Shown here: positions 35,095 to 44,900 of the stretch, in pieces | Layout: each line of letters opens with the position of its first letter | How positions within the stretch are numbered: position 1 is the first letter of the stretch | Source: Pirellulales bacterium | GTDB taxonomy: Bacteria; Planctomycetota; Planctomycetia; Pirellulales; DATAWG01 | Assembly (NCBI GenBank): GCA_035939775.1 | Contig: DASZFO010000065.1 | Location: 1 to 53,111 of the forward strand | Direction: 5' to 3' | Length of the DNA: 53,111 nt | Notes under the pieces: model-generated | What the model saw: only the letters and a program-made list of their open reading frames with translations | Told to the model about the DNA's origin: nothing | Database searches by the model: none | Program-made: the position numbers and the translations under genes

Positions 35095-36438
35095 TCATTT
35101 ATTCCAACCGACCGTCAACCAGCCCTGGTCGGAAGACAATTGCGATGATACCAGCTTGCCGGCCTTGCTAAAAGGCGCCTTCTGGAACTCGAGTCCCTGG
35201 AACTCGAACGTCTCCTTGAACATGTTCTCGAATCGGTGGAGCAGCTTGCCGCGGTCGATCGCCCGCTGCGCCGGTTTTCCGCCGCGCGACTCGACCTTGA
35301 TTTCGCCGATCCGTTTGGCTTGCTTGCCTTCGATTTTATAGTCGGCCGAGATGGTCCACGGATAGTCGATGTCGATGTCGGGATTGGTGGATGTGAACCG
35401 CGTCGCATTGAGGGCGACGGAGAACCCACCTCCCGCAAAATGAACGTCCACGGGATGTTCCTTGGCGAACGTGATCGTCCAGTGCTTGTCGTTCTCCTCG
35501 TCAGCTTTCTCTCCGGGAGGGTCCTCGCCGAACATGTCCTTGTAACCCTTGACGAATTCCTCTCGCGAAATCTTGCGGCCGCCGAGCGTCTTGGCGGTGA
35601 TGTTGTTGGCGAACGATTCATGCACCCGCAGCCCGATCATCGGATTGCCGACGATCGCCGGCGGAGCGATCGTGGCCATGGGTTGCGCACCGGTTTCGCG
35701 GCCCACCATGTAGAGAGCCGCCGGCGTCGACGAATAATGCAGCTCGGGCATCGCGCCCCAGCGCTCCAACGGCTGGCGAAGTTTCTCCTGATAGTTCTTG
35801 TTTTGGTTCGCGATTCCCTCGCCGGCATTCGACTTGATGCGGTCGCGGACACGTTGCTGGGCGTGCTGCGAGGCGATGCACTCCGCTTCCGGCTTGCTCT
35901 GGTAGACGCGTTTGGTGGCGATTCGCTGCACAAGCCGTCCGCCGCAGATGCAAAGGCTATTGATCGTCGTGTGCGTGCAAGCCCAAGCGGCCGGCTCGGA
36001 GGCCATATATCCAGCGGCATCCACGGCAACTCGCAGCGCACCCGTGAATTGAGTCGTTCCCGTAGCGCGAATCGTCACCGGCGGATGGACGCCGATGGTC
36101 TGCGACGTGGTGGTCCCGCGCAACTGGACTTCCATCAGCACGTGGTCGGGACTGTCGACAAGGACCGACGTCCGCTGGCCGACCGTGTGGGTCGTCCCGG
36201 AGACGGAGGTCCCCATGATATTGTCGCTGAAGTGCGGATCATTTTCGTCAATGTCTTCGGCGCTGATTGCAGTGACGAAGTCGCCAGACGCCTGGACCAA
36301 TAGATTGGGCTGATCGGGTTGGACCGGCGACGAGGGGGCAGCCGCGGTCGCGACCGCAGAGGTATTCGTCTTTCCCAGCGCCAGGAAGCCGGGAAACAGG
36401 CAGGCCGATGCCGCGAGAACTCGAGTAATGTATCGCAT
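35095..36438 (-). CDS. Exported hypothetical protein, 447 residues
   Basis: ATG 36438 (MRYITRVLAASACLFPGFLA) with GGAGG eight bases upstream; the longer frame to 36543 is not used. It has a signal peptide and a short Ser/Ala linker, then a body with no known domain. Features are HTTINSLCICGGRLVQRIATKRVY, a Cys in EAECIASQHAQQRVRDRIK, and a C-terminal part with GKLLHRFENMFKETFEFQGLEFQ and GWLTVGWNK. It is reminiscent of planctomycete secreted proteins seen before but I cannot assign function. Coupled to the 158-residue gene downstream. Confidence 0.78.
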   Translation of the reverse strand: MRYITRVLAASACLFPGFLALGKTNTSAVATAAAPSSPVQPDQPNLLVQASGDFVTAISAEDIDENDPHFSDNIMGTSVSGTTHTVGQRTSVLVDSPDHVLMEVQLRGTTTSQTIGVHPPVTIRATGTTQFTGALRVAVDAAGYMASEPAAWACTHTTINSLCICGGRLVQRIATKRVYQSKPEAECIASQHAQQRVRDRIKSNAGEGIANQNKNYQEKLRQPLERWGAMPELHYSSTPAALYMVGRETGAQPMATIAPPAIVGNPMIGLRVHESFANNITAKTLGGRKISREEFVKGYKDMFGEDPPGEKADEENDKHWTITFAKEHPVDVHFAGGGFSVALNATRFTSTNPDIDIDYPWTISADYKIEGKQAKRIGEIKVESRGGKPAQRAIDRGKLLHRFENMFKETFEFQGLEFQKAPFSKAGKLVSSQLSSDQGWLTVGWNK

Positions 36439-36898
36439 CTGTTTAGCCCTCCGTAACTTAGAGCGTCCGCCAATTGCACCACCAGAACCTTGGTTGCCGC
36501 CCGGCGCGCCTCCCAGAATACACCAATTTGCGCCTCCTGCCACTACCTATACCCTATTGAATCGGAAAAAACTGTGGATTCGCGTTAGTTATCCCATTCT
36601 CTCATTTTTTTCAGATTCAAAATGCGATTCGGATGTGGCGAATAGGAAATAACTTAGAGACTTTTTCGTCGCTAAATCCTTTACATATTTTCCAAATTCT
36701 CAATCTCACCCCTTGAATTCGTGCGGCTCGTCGGCATAAATGGCACCCTGTTGATCCTGCCCGCAACTCTGCCAGCTCACCCACGGCAAGTTGCGATTAT
36801 ATCCTGCCCAATCGCACCCACGACCACGGCGTCGTCGGAGCGAGCGTATGGTTCGCGTCTTTGCCGCTAGCTTCGCAACTTGAACAGGAGGGTGACTC
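36439..36898. other. 460-bp divergent promoter region, AT-rich
   Basis: It separates the exported hypothetical (minus) from the secreted CAP-like gene (plus). A section at about 36540-36710 is markedly AT-rich for this genome (CATTTTTTTCAG, TTTACATATTTTCC), as expected for divergent promoters. A minus-strand frame ending near 36706 reads ...SCGQDQQGAIYADEPHEFKG with two nearby Trp, but no start or ribosome binding site fits. Confidence 0.5.
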
Positions 36899-37828
36899 AT
36901 GTCGAGACGGTCCTGGATCGCGCTGTCACTGTTGGCTTTGTCAGTCTGCTTCACGCTGGGCAGCAAGGCGGACGCGGTTGAATTCAAGACGGCCATTCTC
37001 AGAAACGCGATCATTTGGCAAACGGATTACTACGAGGCCTATCGGACGGCGCAGCACGACAAGAAGCTGCTGCTGATTTATTTCGACCCGCACCCGCCGA
37101 TTCGAACGACGGGGATGGCCACCGGAACCACGGATGACGCGATCGACCGCACCCTTGCCGCGACCGAAGACCGCGAGCGGCTGGCTGACTATGTATTCGC
37201 CCGATTGCCGCTTAACGTGACGATCGCAGAGAATAGCAAGCCGGTGCGGCTTGTGGACCATCCGGCATTTGCCGACATCCGCAACGGCGGGGGGCTGGCC
37301 ATCATCGATCTGGCCCATCCCAACACGCCCTATTACACGTTCGTCGTGAGCGCGCTGCCGCTGAGCAACGGAAAATACTATCGTTTTCATCCGGAATACG
37401 TGCCGGTGCTGCTCGATCTTCCCGAGGGAACCTTGACGCAGCGGACGATGATCTTCGCGGTGCGCATTCATCCGGAGTCTCCCGCGAGCACGCGCAGCAA
37501 GCAGAGCCCGATCTTGAGCGACGAGGCCGCGAGCCATTCCCACTATCAGGCGCAGATCGGCGTGCAAGGACACCATCAATGGGAAAGCCGTTTTCAGCGG
37601 ATCATTTCCCGCTTGTTCGGCAGGGGAACGCCGGCCCTGCCAAAGGAGATCGTCGCCGAGAGTTGGCCGAATCAGAACCTGATCGATTCTTGCATCGACT
37701 GCGTCGATAGCTGGCGGCAATCGTCGGGGCATTGGGCGGCCGTGAAATCGACCCACGATAGCTATGGCTACGACATCCAACGCGGCTCGAACGGAATTTG
37801 GTACGCCACCGGCATCTTTGCCAATTGA
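36899..37828 (+). CDS. Secreted protein with thioredoxin-like and CAP-like regions
   Basis: A 309-residue exported protein (signal MSRRSWIALSLLALSVCFTLG). Residues about 35-170 have a thioredoxin-like pattern (AYRTAQHDKKLLLIYFDPH, LADYVFARLPLNVTI, GGLAIIDLAHPN) but no CxxC. Residues about 180-309 resemble a CAP/SCP domain: HSHYQAQIGVQGHHQWESRF, PKEIVAESWP, DSWRQSSGHWAAV, GSNGIWYATGIF. CAP domains are often extracellular proteases or binding modules; the G-H-W and E residues of the family cavity are visible. The fusion is unusual. The ATG follows AGGAGGGTGACTC, a good ribosome binding site. Confidence 0.75.
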   Translation: MSRRSWIALSLLALSVCFTLGSKADAVEFKTAILRNAIIWQTDYYEAYRTAQHDKKLLLIYFDPHPPIRTTGMATGTTDDAIDRTLAATEDRERLADYVFARLPLNVTIAENSKPVRLVDHPAFADIRNGGGLAIIDLAHPNTPYYTFVVSALPLSNGKYYRFHPEYVPVLLDLPEGTLTQRTMIFAVRIHPESPASTRSKQSPILSDEAASHSHYQAQIGVQGHHQWESRFQRIISRLFGRGTPALPKEIVAESWPNQNLIDSCIDCVDSWRQSSGHWAAVKSTHDSYGYDIQRGSNGIWYATGIFAN

Positions 37829-37845
37829 GCAGTGTTTTTGCCGCT

Positions 37846-37937
37846 GGGTGTGTCAAGCGAAGCGCAGACGCTCTGCTGTCGACTGTGAGATCGAAGCAAC
37901 GGTGCGTCGGCGCGGAGTACCGCTGGACACACCCTAC
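37846..37937. repeat. Family A palindromic repeat, copy 3
   Basis: Begins GGGTGTGTCAAGCGAAGCGC and ends with TGGACACACCCTAC, so the ends pair as an inverted repeat. It lies 18 bp after the CAP-like gene stop, in a position consistent with a 3' RNA structure. Confidence 0.75.
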
Positions 37938-38112
37938 GATCTGGTGCCGTCTGCACCGATTAATCCGGTCGCGCTGGCGGTGATGCATTCTTGCATCATG
38001 CGTGTTGCCGAACGGCAACACGTCGCCAATTCGCGTGCTAGGCTTTAGCCAGCGGAATAGTTTGCCTGGGCGTACCACGGCGATCCAAGACAGCACGACC
38101 GGATTGATCGAC

Positions 38113-40740
38113 ATGGCTGGGTCATCGGCCCGCGAACGGCGGTGGACCGCGGCGCTTGCGCTGGGGCTGCTCGCTGTTTGCGCGCTGACGCAGAGTGGTT
38201 GTCTGCGCCCGCCGGTGACACCGGCCGAATCGCTGGGCCAACAGCTCTATACGATTCAACCCGGCACTCCCGTCGCGGCGGCGCCGGTGGCGCCGGGTGC
38301 GATCGATCCGAACGCTCTTCCCTTGGCGCAGCCGGCCGCGCCCGTTATGCCGGGGCCGACAACCGTCGCTCCCCTGGCAACCGCTTTGCCAACTGCGCCG
38401 CCAATTGCCGCGCCCGCGCCGAATCCGGCGGCGGACTCCGGCCTGCTGCTCAGCCCCGGCGTTGTGGTGGCGCAGGTGGGTTCGAATGTCGTGATGGTCG
38501 CAAGCGTATTCGGGCCGGGTCGCGCGATCCTCGAGGGTCGGCGCGTGGAATGGATGCTCGCTCCCGGCGGCGTCGGCGAGATTACCGCGGTGGGGACCGC
38601 TCCTAGCGGGTTCCTGGGGTTGGGATCGTCTCCCGCCGCCAAGGTCAATCCGCTGTATGCCGTCGGCGAAACTTTCTCGCGCAGCATCGTCGTTACGCAT
38701 GGCGCGGGTACCCAGCTTGGCGATCTCACGATCGCCCGCGGGCAGACTTGGATTACCGTCAGCTCGCCGAACGAAGGGGCGAGCTATGTCACGGCACTCG
38801 CCCCCGAGCTGGAGAACTGGGCGAGTCGGCAGCAAACGGCCGTGATTCATTGGGTCGATGCGCAATGGTCGGCAGCGCCGCCGGGAGTTGATCCGGCCGG
38901 ATCGCGGCACACGTTCACGACAACCATCACGCGCCGCACCACCGGCGAACCGCTGGCCGGCTGGCGCGTCCGTTATGAAATCACTGGTGGCCCAACCGCC
39001 GGATTCGCACCCGACGCCGGACAGGCAATCGAAGTGCCGACCAACGATCTCGGTCAAGCCAGCGCCGAGATCTTTCAACCCAAGCCAGAAGCCGGGGTCA
39101 GCCCAATCCTGATCCAGGTAATCCGCCCGGCCGGAATTGTTCCTGGCGGGCAGCGCCTCGTCGTCGGCACCGCGGCGACCGAGCAATCTTGGACCGGTGC
39201 GGCGCTGGCGATTCCGAGTAGCCCAGCCATTCCGATCGGCCCGAGCAGTCCGACGGGCCCGACCAATCCGACCGGCCCGGCGCCGGCACCCGCCGCGCGA
39301 ACCGCATTGCACCTCACCGGCCCGGCGCAGGCGTCGGTCGGCGCGACCGCCAGCTATCGCATCGAGGTCACGAACGCGGGCGATCAACCGGCGACAGGCG
39401 TGATTGTCGCCGATCCGTTGCCAGATGGATTAACGTATCTCCGCAGCACTCCGCCAGCGGACAATGCGGCGCCGGGGTCTGGCGCGGGAGGTCAGGCGAC
39501 CGGCGTCGCGGCGAACCTGCAATGGAACCTCGGCACGCTGCAACCCGGCGAGAGCCGCGCAATCGCGTTGGATGCGCGCGTCGAGCGCGCCGGTGCTTTC
39601 AATCATTGCGCGTCGGTCAGCACGGCCGACGGCGTGACTGGGCAAGAGTGCGTGACGACAACCGCTCGCGCCGCCGCAATCGAGCTTCGACAAACGGGTC
39701 CCGACAAAGCGGCCGTCGGCCAGCAAGTGCGATTCGAGGTCGAAGTCGTCAATCGGGGCGATACGCCCGCCACGGGCCTCGTGCTGACCGATCGCTTCGA
39801 CGACGGCTTGATCAATGCCCGACAACCCAGCCCCATCTCGGGCGCGTTGGATCCGCTCCAGCCCGGTCAATCGCGCAAGGTCGGGATCACGCTGAAGGTG
39901 GCCAAGCCGGGCCGCCTCTGCAACACCTTCGAGTTGACGGGTCCGGGCGTTCACGAAACGACGCAGGCCTGCCTCGACGCGAGCGAGGCCGCGCCGCCGC
40001 CGAAGCCAGCCCTCTCTTTGAAAGTCACCGGCCCTGCGTCGGCCCGCGTCGGCGACGTCGCGTCCTTCGTCATCGACGTCAAGAACACTGGCGATGCGAA
40101 GATCGCCAACGTTCGCGTCACGAATAAATTCGACGCCAGCTTGCTGCAAGCGAAAGACGCCAGTCAGGGTTACGAGCAAAACGGAACCGAACTCTCGTGG
40201 ACGATCGCCAACTTGGATCCGGGGCAAACCGCCGAGCGGCGAGTCAATTGCACTTGCCTTGTCGCGGTCGCCCGGACTTGCGATGTGGCGACCGTGAGCG
40301 ACGGGCGCGATTTGACGCTGGGGGATCAAGCCTGCTTGGAGATCGTGCCGGTCGAGCCGCCGCTGGCCGCCGGCGGCAAGTTGAGCCTCGCGGTCGCCGC
40401 CCGAGCCAATCCGATCAACGTCGGCGGCGAGACCTCGTTCGTCATCACGTTGAGCAACGCCGGGCCGAACCCCGAGCGGAAGGTCGCGCTCTCGGTGACG
40501 ATCCCCGAACTCATGCAATATATCGAAGGCGCGACGCAGAATCCAACTCGGGCTAACGTGGACGGCCAAAGCATCCGTTTCGAGCCGATCGTACAACTCG
40601 AGCCGAACAAGCCCGTGCAATTCGAGATTCACGCCAAGGCGAATCGCGCCGGCGACGCCACGCTCCACGCTGAAGCCATCAGCCAGACCACGACCCAGCC
40701 AGTGGTCGGCGATGCGACGGTTAAAATCGTCGCCCAATAG
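38113..40740 (+). CDS. Large lipoprotein with DUF11 repeats
   Basis: An 875-residue protein. ATG 38113 starts MAGSSARERRWTAALALG; the lipobox QSGC follows the hydrophobic segment, giving a lipoprotein. After a Pro/Ala linker and an Ig-like first part (LLSPGVVVAQVGSNVVMVASV), there are about four DUF11 units: LHLTGPAQASVGATASYRIE, LRQTGPDKAAVGQQVRFEVE, LKVTGPASARVGDVASFVID and a final LSLAVAARANPINVGGETSF. DUF11 domains are surface or adhesion Ig-like repeats. The start at 38002 in the same frame would lack a signal peptide. Probably an outer-membrane surface lipoprotein. Confidence 0.9.
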   Translation: MAGSSARERRWTAALALGLLAVCALTQSGCLRPPVTPAESLGQQLYTIQPGTPVAAAPVAPGAIDPNALPLAQPAAPVMPGPTTVAPLATALPTAPPIAAPAPNPAADSGLLLSPGVVVAQVGSNVVMVASVFGPGRAILEGRRVEWMLAPGGVGEITAVGTAPSGFLGLGSSPAAKVNPLYAVGETFSRSIVVTHGAGTQLGDLTIARGQTWITVSSPNEGASYVTALAPELENWASRQQTAVIHWVDAQWSAAPPGVDPAGSRHTFTTTITRRTTGEPLAGWRVRYEITGGPTAGFAPDAGQAIEVPTNDLGQASAEIFQPKPEAGVSPILIQVIRPAGIVPGGQRLVVGTAATEQSWTGAALAIPSSPAIPIGPSSPTGPTNPTGPAPAPAARTALHLTGPAQASVGATASYRIEVTNAGDQPATGVIVADPLPDGLTYLRSTPPADNAAPGSGAGGQATGVAANLQWNLGTLQPGESRAIALDARVERAGAFNHCASVSTADGVTGQECVTTTARAAAIELRQTGPDKAAVGQQVRFEVEVVNRGDTPATGLVLTDRFDDGLINARQPSPISGALDPLQPGQSRKVGITLKVAKPGRLCNTFELTGPGVHETTQACLDASEAAPPPKPALSLKVTGPASARVGDVASFVIDVKNTGDAKIANVRVTNKFDASLLQAKDASQGYEQNGTELSWTIANLDPGQTAERRVNCTCLVAVARTCDVATVSDGRDLTLGDQACLEIVPVEPPLAAGGKLSLAVAARANPINVGGETSFVITLSNAGPNPERKVALSVTIPELMQYIEGATQNPTRANVDGQSIRFEPIVQLEPNKPVQFEIHAKANRAGDATLHAEAISQTTTQPVVGDATVKIVAQ

Positions 40741-40809
40741 CGTCATTCTTGACGTGTGCTCGCTGGGCTGCCTAGCATAGAAACGGTGACGCGTGTTCGC
40801 GAAGTTCGC

Positions 40810-40904
40810 GTAGGGTGCGTCAAGCGGTCCTCCGCGCAGACGCACCGTTGGTCCTGGTCCACGGTCACTGCCGGTGCGTCTGCGCTTTGTTTGACACACC
40901 CTAC
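40810..40904. repeat. Family A palindromic repeat, copy 4 (most complete)
   Basis: GTAGGGTGCGTCAAGCGG at the left pairs with CGCTTTGTTTGACACACCCTAC at the right, and CGCAGACGCACCG pairs with CGGTGCGTCTGCG. The whole element is one long imperfect hairpin with a 25-base centre. It sits 20 bp upstream of the Gly/Tyr-rich gene. Confidence 0.82.
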
Positions 40905-40938
40905 AGCCAGGACTGGCCCGGAAATGCGTGGGATTCAG

Positions 40939-41427
40939 ATGAAATCCGTGGCTTGGACATCTCGACTCGCGCTGACCGCGATTTGGCTCGCGGCCGGTTC
41001 GCTTGCGATGCCGCGACTCGCCGCGGCGGATGACGAGGCGCCCTGCTGCCGCGAGCGGCGGTTTGGTCCCTATATTACGCCCGATCCCCGAGCAACCGCG
41101 CCAACTTTGGCGCAAGCGATCGATACTGGCTTGCTGCCGCCGTTCGGGTGGGGTTGGTATGGCGTCGGCTTTCCGGGTGTCTGGGGCTGGGGCGGCTACT
41201 GGCGTCCGTATGCAGGCTACTATCCCTATCCCTATGGATACTCCGGCCGATTCTGGTATCCAAACGGTCCCGCGGTGCCGTATGCACCATTCGGTGCGTA
41301 CGGCGGACCGGGCTATTTCGGCCCATTTTCCTCGCCCGGCTATTCGCCGTATTCATTCCAAACTTCTTATGGCACCGGCGCTGCGCCCGACGGCGGAGCG
41401 GCTCATCCTGGCCAATATTATTGGTAG
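40939..41427 (+). CDS. Gly/Tyr/Pro-rich exported protein, 162 residues
   Basis: The start MKSVAWTSRLALTAIWLAAG is chosen for its signal peptide and a GTGGGATT upstream; ATG 40924 would add five residues. Mature part: a Cys pair (APCCRERRFGPYIT), then a Gly/Tyr/Trp/Pro array (FGWGWYGVGFPGVWGWGGYW, YYPYPYGYSGRFWYP, AYGGPGYFGPF). It has no enzymatic domain and looks like a structural surface peptide. It is followed 140 bp later by another short aromatic exported protein. Confidence 0.72.
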   Translation: MKSVAWTSRLALTAIWLAAGSLAMPRLAAADDEAPCCRERRFGPYITPDPRATAPTLAQAIDTGLLPPFGWGWYGVGFPGVWGWGGYWRPYAGYYPYPYGYSGRFWYPNGPAVPYAPFGAYGGPGYFGPFSSPGYSPYSFQTSYGTGAAPDGGAAHPGQYYW

Positions 41428-41566
41428 CCCGTTCAACCTCGGTCGGCCGAAGAAAAGAATGTGTCGCACGGATGCCCCGTTGCGGAATTCGCCAGAATTC
41501 CGGGATCGACTGCGGGAATCGGCAACGGAATCCTTGCGAATTCCGCTACGAAGTAGGAGACGGACC

Positions 41567-41803
41567 ATGAAGCGTTGGCTGCTCGGCGCCGTCGGCGCGT
41601 GCGTTCTCGCCGCCGCGGTTTTTCTCTCCGCGCGTCGCGCGCAAGCCGACTATCCGCAGTATCTCTTCATCCAGCCGACCTACGGCGGTTATGGAAACGT
41701 CCAGCCGGCGCAGACCTATGCCTACGGCTGGTTCGGCGTCGCGCCGCGCCAGCAATGGACTTGGCACTGGGATTACTACGGCGACCGCTGGATTTGGCGC
41801 TAG
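41567..41803 (+). CDS. Small aromatic exported protein, 78 residues
   Basis: ATG 41567 follows TAGGAGA with 7-base spacing. The signal MKRWLLGAVGACVLAAAVFL ends near RRAQA. The mature part is a short aromatic, YXWGXW-like stretch: DYPQYLFIQPTYGGYGNV, TYAYGWFGVAPRQQWTWHWD and YYGDRWIWR. It is likely a small surface/wall protein related to the large YXWGXW protein in this window. Convergent with bamA. Confidence 0.75.
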   Translation: MKRWLLGAVGACVLAAAVFLSARRAQADYPQYLFIQPTYGGYGNVQPAQTYAYGWFGVAPRQQWTWHWDYYGDRWIWR

Positions 41804-41824
41804 CGGTGCACAAAACTGAGTTGT

Positions 41825-41923
41825 CGGGTGCCCTGGCCACTGCTCTGAGTGGCCATGCGTCAACTCCAGTTCCATGCCCACGCCGACCTGCTGGCGTCGG
41901 TGCCCGCGTGGGCATGGCACCCG
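41825..41923. repeat. Complex palindromic element between convergent genes
   Basis: The ends GGGTGCC and GGCACCC pair; inside are two hairpins: GGCCAC TGCTCTGA GTGGCC, and CATGCCCACGC ... GCGTGGGCATG (11 bp perfect), the latter with a CCGAC/GTCGG inner pair. It separates the small aromatic gene from bamA and could terminate both. Confidence 0.78.
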
Positions 41924-41977
41924 GCTTGTTACGCTTTCACGTGACGTTTTTCGTCACGACGGAGCGTGACAAGTACA

Positions 41978-44900
41978 CTACCGCGCCAAGCCCACGAAGA
42001 AACTGAAGATTTCTTCGCGGTCGCCGGGAGCGTGGTGGATCGGCACGGCGAAATCCAGGGCGATTGGGGCCGGCCCGAGAGCGGGGATGGAAATCCGCAA
42101 GCCGAGGCCGGGCGCGATCCGGTAGTCGCGCCATTTGACTTCCGTATCTCGCTCGACGGTCCCGTAATCGACAAACGCCACGCCACGGAGCACGTCATCG
42201 GCGGTGATGGGGAAGATGTATTCCGCCGAGTTGAGCCACTCGAAATTGCCGCCGACCTGCACTCCCTCGTCCAACGGCGATGCCCCGCGGAAGGTGAAGC
42301 CTCGGAGCGTGGAAAATCCGCCGGCGAAGAAGGCGTCGTAAATCGGAGTGTTGCCTCCGGAGAAACCGATTTGGCTGCCGAGCCCGAGCACGTGCCGCCC
42401 CGAGCCGTCCGGCCGCTCGGCAATCTTGTAGTATTGCCGCCCTTCGAGAGTGACCTGCGGATAGGTGAAGCTGCCGAAGACCTGCTCGTAGTTCACTCGG
42501 ATCAAATGCCCTTCAGTCGGCAGGAAGCCATTGTCGCGCGTGTCGTGGGAGAACCCGGTGCTGACCCCGTAGGCCTCGTTGTGGCCGAGCACTCGCTCCA
42601 ACTCCGGCGGCGTCGGCGTGGTCGGATTGTAGATTCGGATGTTCTCGGCTCGCAGCCCGACGTTGCCCGCCAGATCGGGAGTAAAGAAGTAGCCCAAGCC
42701 GATCCGGCCGCCGACGCGGGCTTCGCTCCAGTTCTCGTAGATGCGCGTGAAGTACGAGGCGCTCGTGCTGAGGCTGACTGGCGTGTCGAACAAGTAGGGA
42801 TTCTGGAAGCTGATCACGTACCGCTGCACGAGCGTGCCAGGCGAAGCCTCGACGCGAAACCGTTCGCCCATCCCGCGGAAGGCCGTGCCGTCCCGAAAGT
42901 CCTCCCAGCTAGAGGGCCAGCGGTTGATGTCGAAGTTTTGCTCGTCGATCACGATATTGCCGATCAGCCCGGCATCCGAGTTCACCCCGACGCCGACCAT
43001 CAGCTTGCCGGTTTGAGTTTCGTTGGTGTACACATCGAGCGGCAGCATCGGCTGCACGTCGACGTATGGCTGGGCGCCCCCGACGATCTGACCAGGCCCG
43101 GCGGGAACTTGCTCCGGTGCGATCCCGCCGCCGGGAAGTTGCGCTAAGCGCGGATAGCCATCGGCACTCGGGGCTGCTGCTGGGGGAGCGCCGTACGCGG
43201 GGCTCGCGCCATAAACGTTCGGCTGCCCTGGCGGCGCGGCGTAGGTGCCGTTGTATGCGTTTGCCGGAGTCGCCGCCGGATATGCGGCTGGTTGCCCGTA
43301 CTGCGGGTTAGCATACTGCGGAGCGGCTGTCGGCGGCCCGTAACTGGTTGGCGGATACCCGGCTGGAGTCGTCGGATCGGGCTGATAGCGTACCACGCGC
43401 GACATCGAATCGGGATCGGTCGGCTGCATCGCCCAACCGCCGCTCGGGGCTTGGCCGCGAACCACCATCGCTTGGCGTTGTGGCACGGCGTCGGGGCATT
43501 GTCCGCGAACGATCGGCTGCCGGTCGCCTCGCGGGACCTCCGCCGCGTGAAGCTGGCCGGCGACTCGTTGCCAGACGTTATCGTCGATCCACGTGTCGGC
43601 GTCTTGTGAAGCCGGGCGCGGAACCGGCGCGGCTTCCGCCGGCATCGGATCGAGGTCGGGCCGTCGATCAGCTCCGGGCAGCAAGGTCCCATCGACATTG
43701 ACCGAGACAAAGACGTCGCCTCCGTCCGCTACGTCGGGGCTCTGGCCGCGATAGTTGTCCGGCGTTGACGAACTCGATGACGAGCCGCCCGTCGCGCCGA
43801 AGCGTTTACGTCCCTCGGGCCGTTCGGCGATCGCTTTGTCCGGATCGTCGCCATTGACGGGGCTGAAGTTGATTTTCGGGCCTTTGATCGGATCGGCGGC
43901 GAAGATCTGACTCGCCTTCAGCCGTCGCTCGGCGCTGCGGAGCTTCCGAGTGTCGATAACGTCGCCGGGATAAATTGCGAGCCGATCGTAAATGGTGCTG
44001 CTGTGCGTATGGGTGCTGTCCCCTTGAATGTTGATGTTGATCTTGCCGACTCGATAGCGGTTCCCCTCCTTGATGTTGTAGATCAGATCCATTTCTGGCT
44101 GACCTTCGAGGAGCCGCGGGTCGGGCTGAATATCGGCAAACACATATCCTTTGCCGCCATAGAGATCGCGGACGATGTTGAGATCGTGGTTCATCGCGCC
44201 CTGATTGAACCACTGGCCGCTGGTCAGCTTGAGGTCTTTGCTCAGCTTGTCGTTGCCGATCTTGTCGTTGCCGATGAAGGAGACGGTGCGGATTTTGAAG
44301 CGCGGGCCTTCACTGATCACGAAGGTGGGAGTGACCCAAGTCTGCTTCGCGTCAACCTCTATCTCTCGGTCGACCGTGGCCTGGAAAAAACCGAGGCCGC
44401 GGTAGTAGGCGGTCAGCTTGCTTACGTCTTCGTCGATCTTTTTGCGATCGGCATAGCCCTTGAAGATCCAACCGATCGGAGGTTTGGTTTCGATTTGCGT
44501 GCGGAGCCGGCCGGAGCTGACGATCGTGTTGCCGACGAATCTGGTCCACCAGATTTTCTGCGCCCGTCCCTCGTCGATCAGAAAGATCGCCCCGCTGTCG
44601 CCGGGCTTGTTGCCCTCGATGATCGTGACGCGGGCTCGGTCCCAGCCATGCTCGAGATAGTAGGCCTCGAGCTTGTCGCGCGCTTCCTTGATAGAATACG
44701 GGTCCATCCCGTCGTTCACCTTCAGATCGGTCTTGCCGATCAGATCGCTCGTGAGGACGCCTTGGTTTCCGACCATCTTGATATAATGAATGATCGGGCG
44801 CTCGACGACGTGGAAGATGACCACGACCCCGGAGGGCGTGTTTTGGAAATCGGCGCGGACGTCGATAAACTTCCGGCTCTTCATCAGTTTCCGGACGTCG

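Noticed and set aside
36706-36840. Minus-strand frame ending CGQDQQGAIYADEPHEFKG
   Set aside because: Looks protein-like but lacks a start and ribosome binding site; its upstream part is antisense to the CAP-like gene. Could be a decayed gene but unsupported.
39430-41115. 561-codon frame opposite the DUF11 lipoprotein and extending past it
   Set aside because: Overlaps a convincing gene and a repeat; composition of a shadow frame.
41003-41566. Upstream extension of the 78-residue aromatic gene
   Set aside because: The long frame runs through another coding region in a different frame; ATG 41567 has a good ribosome binding site and signal peptide.
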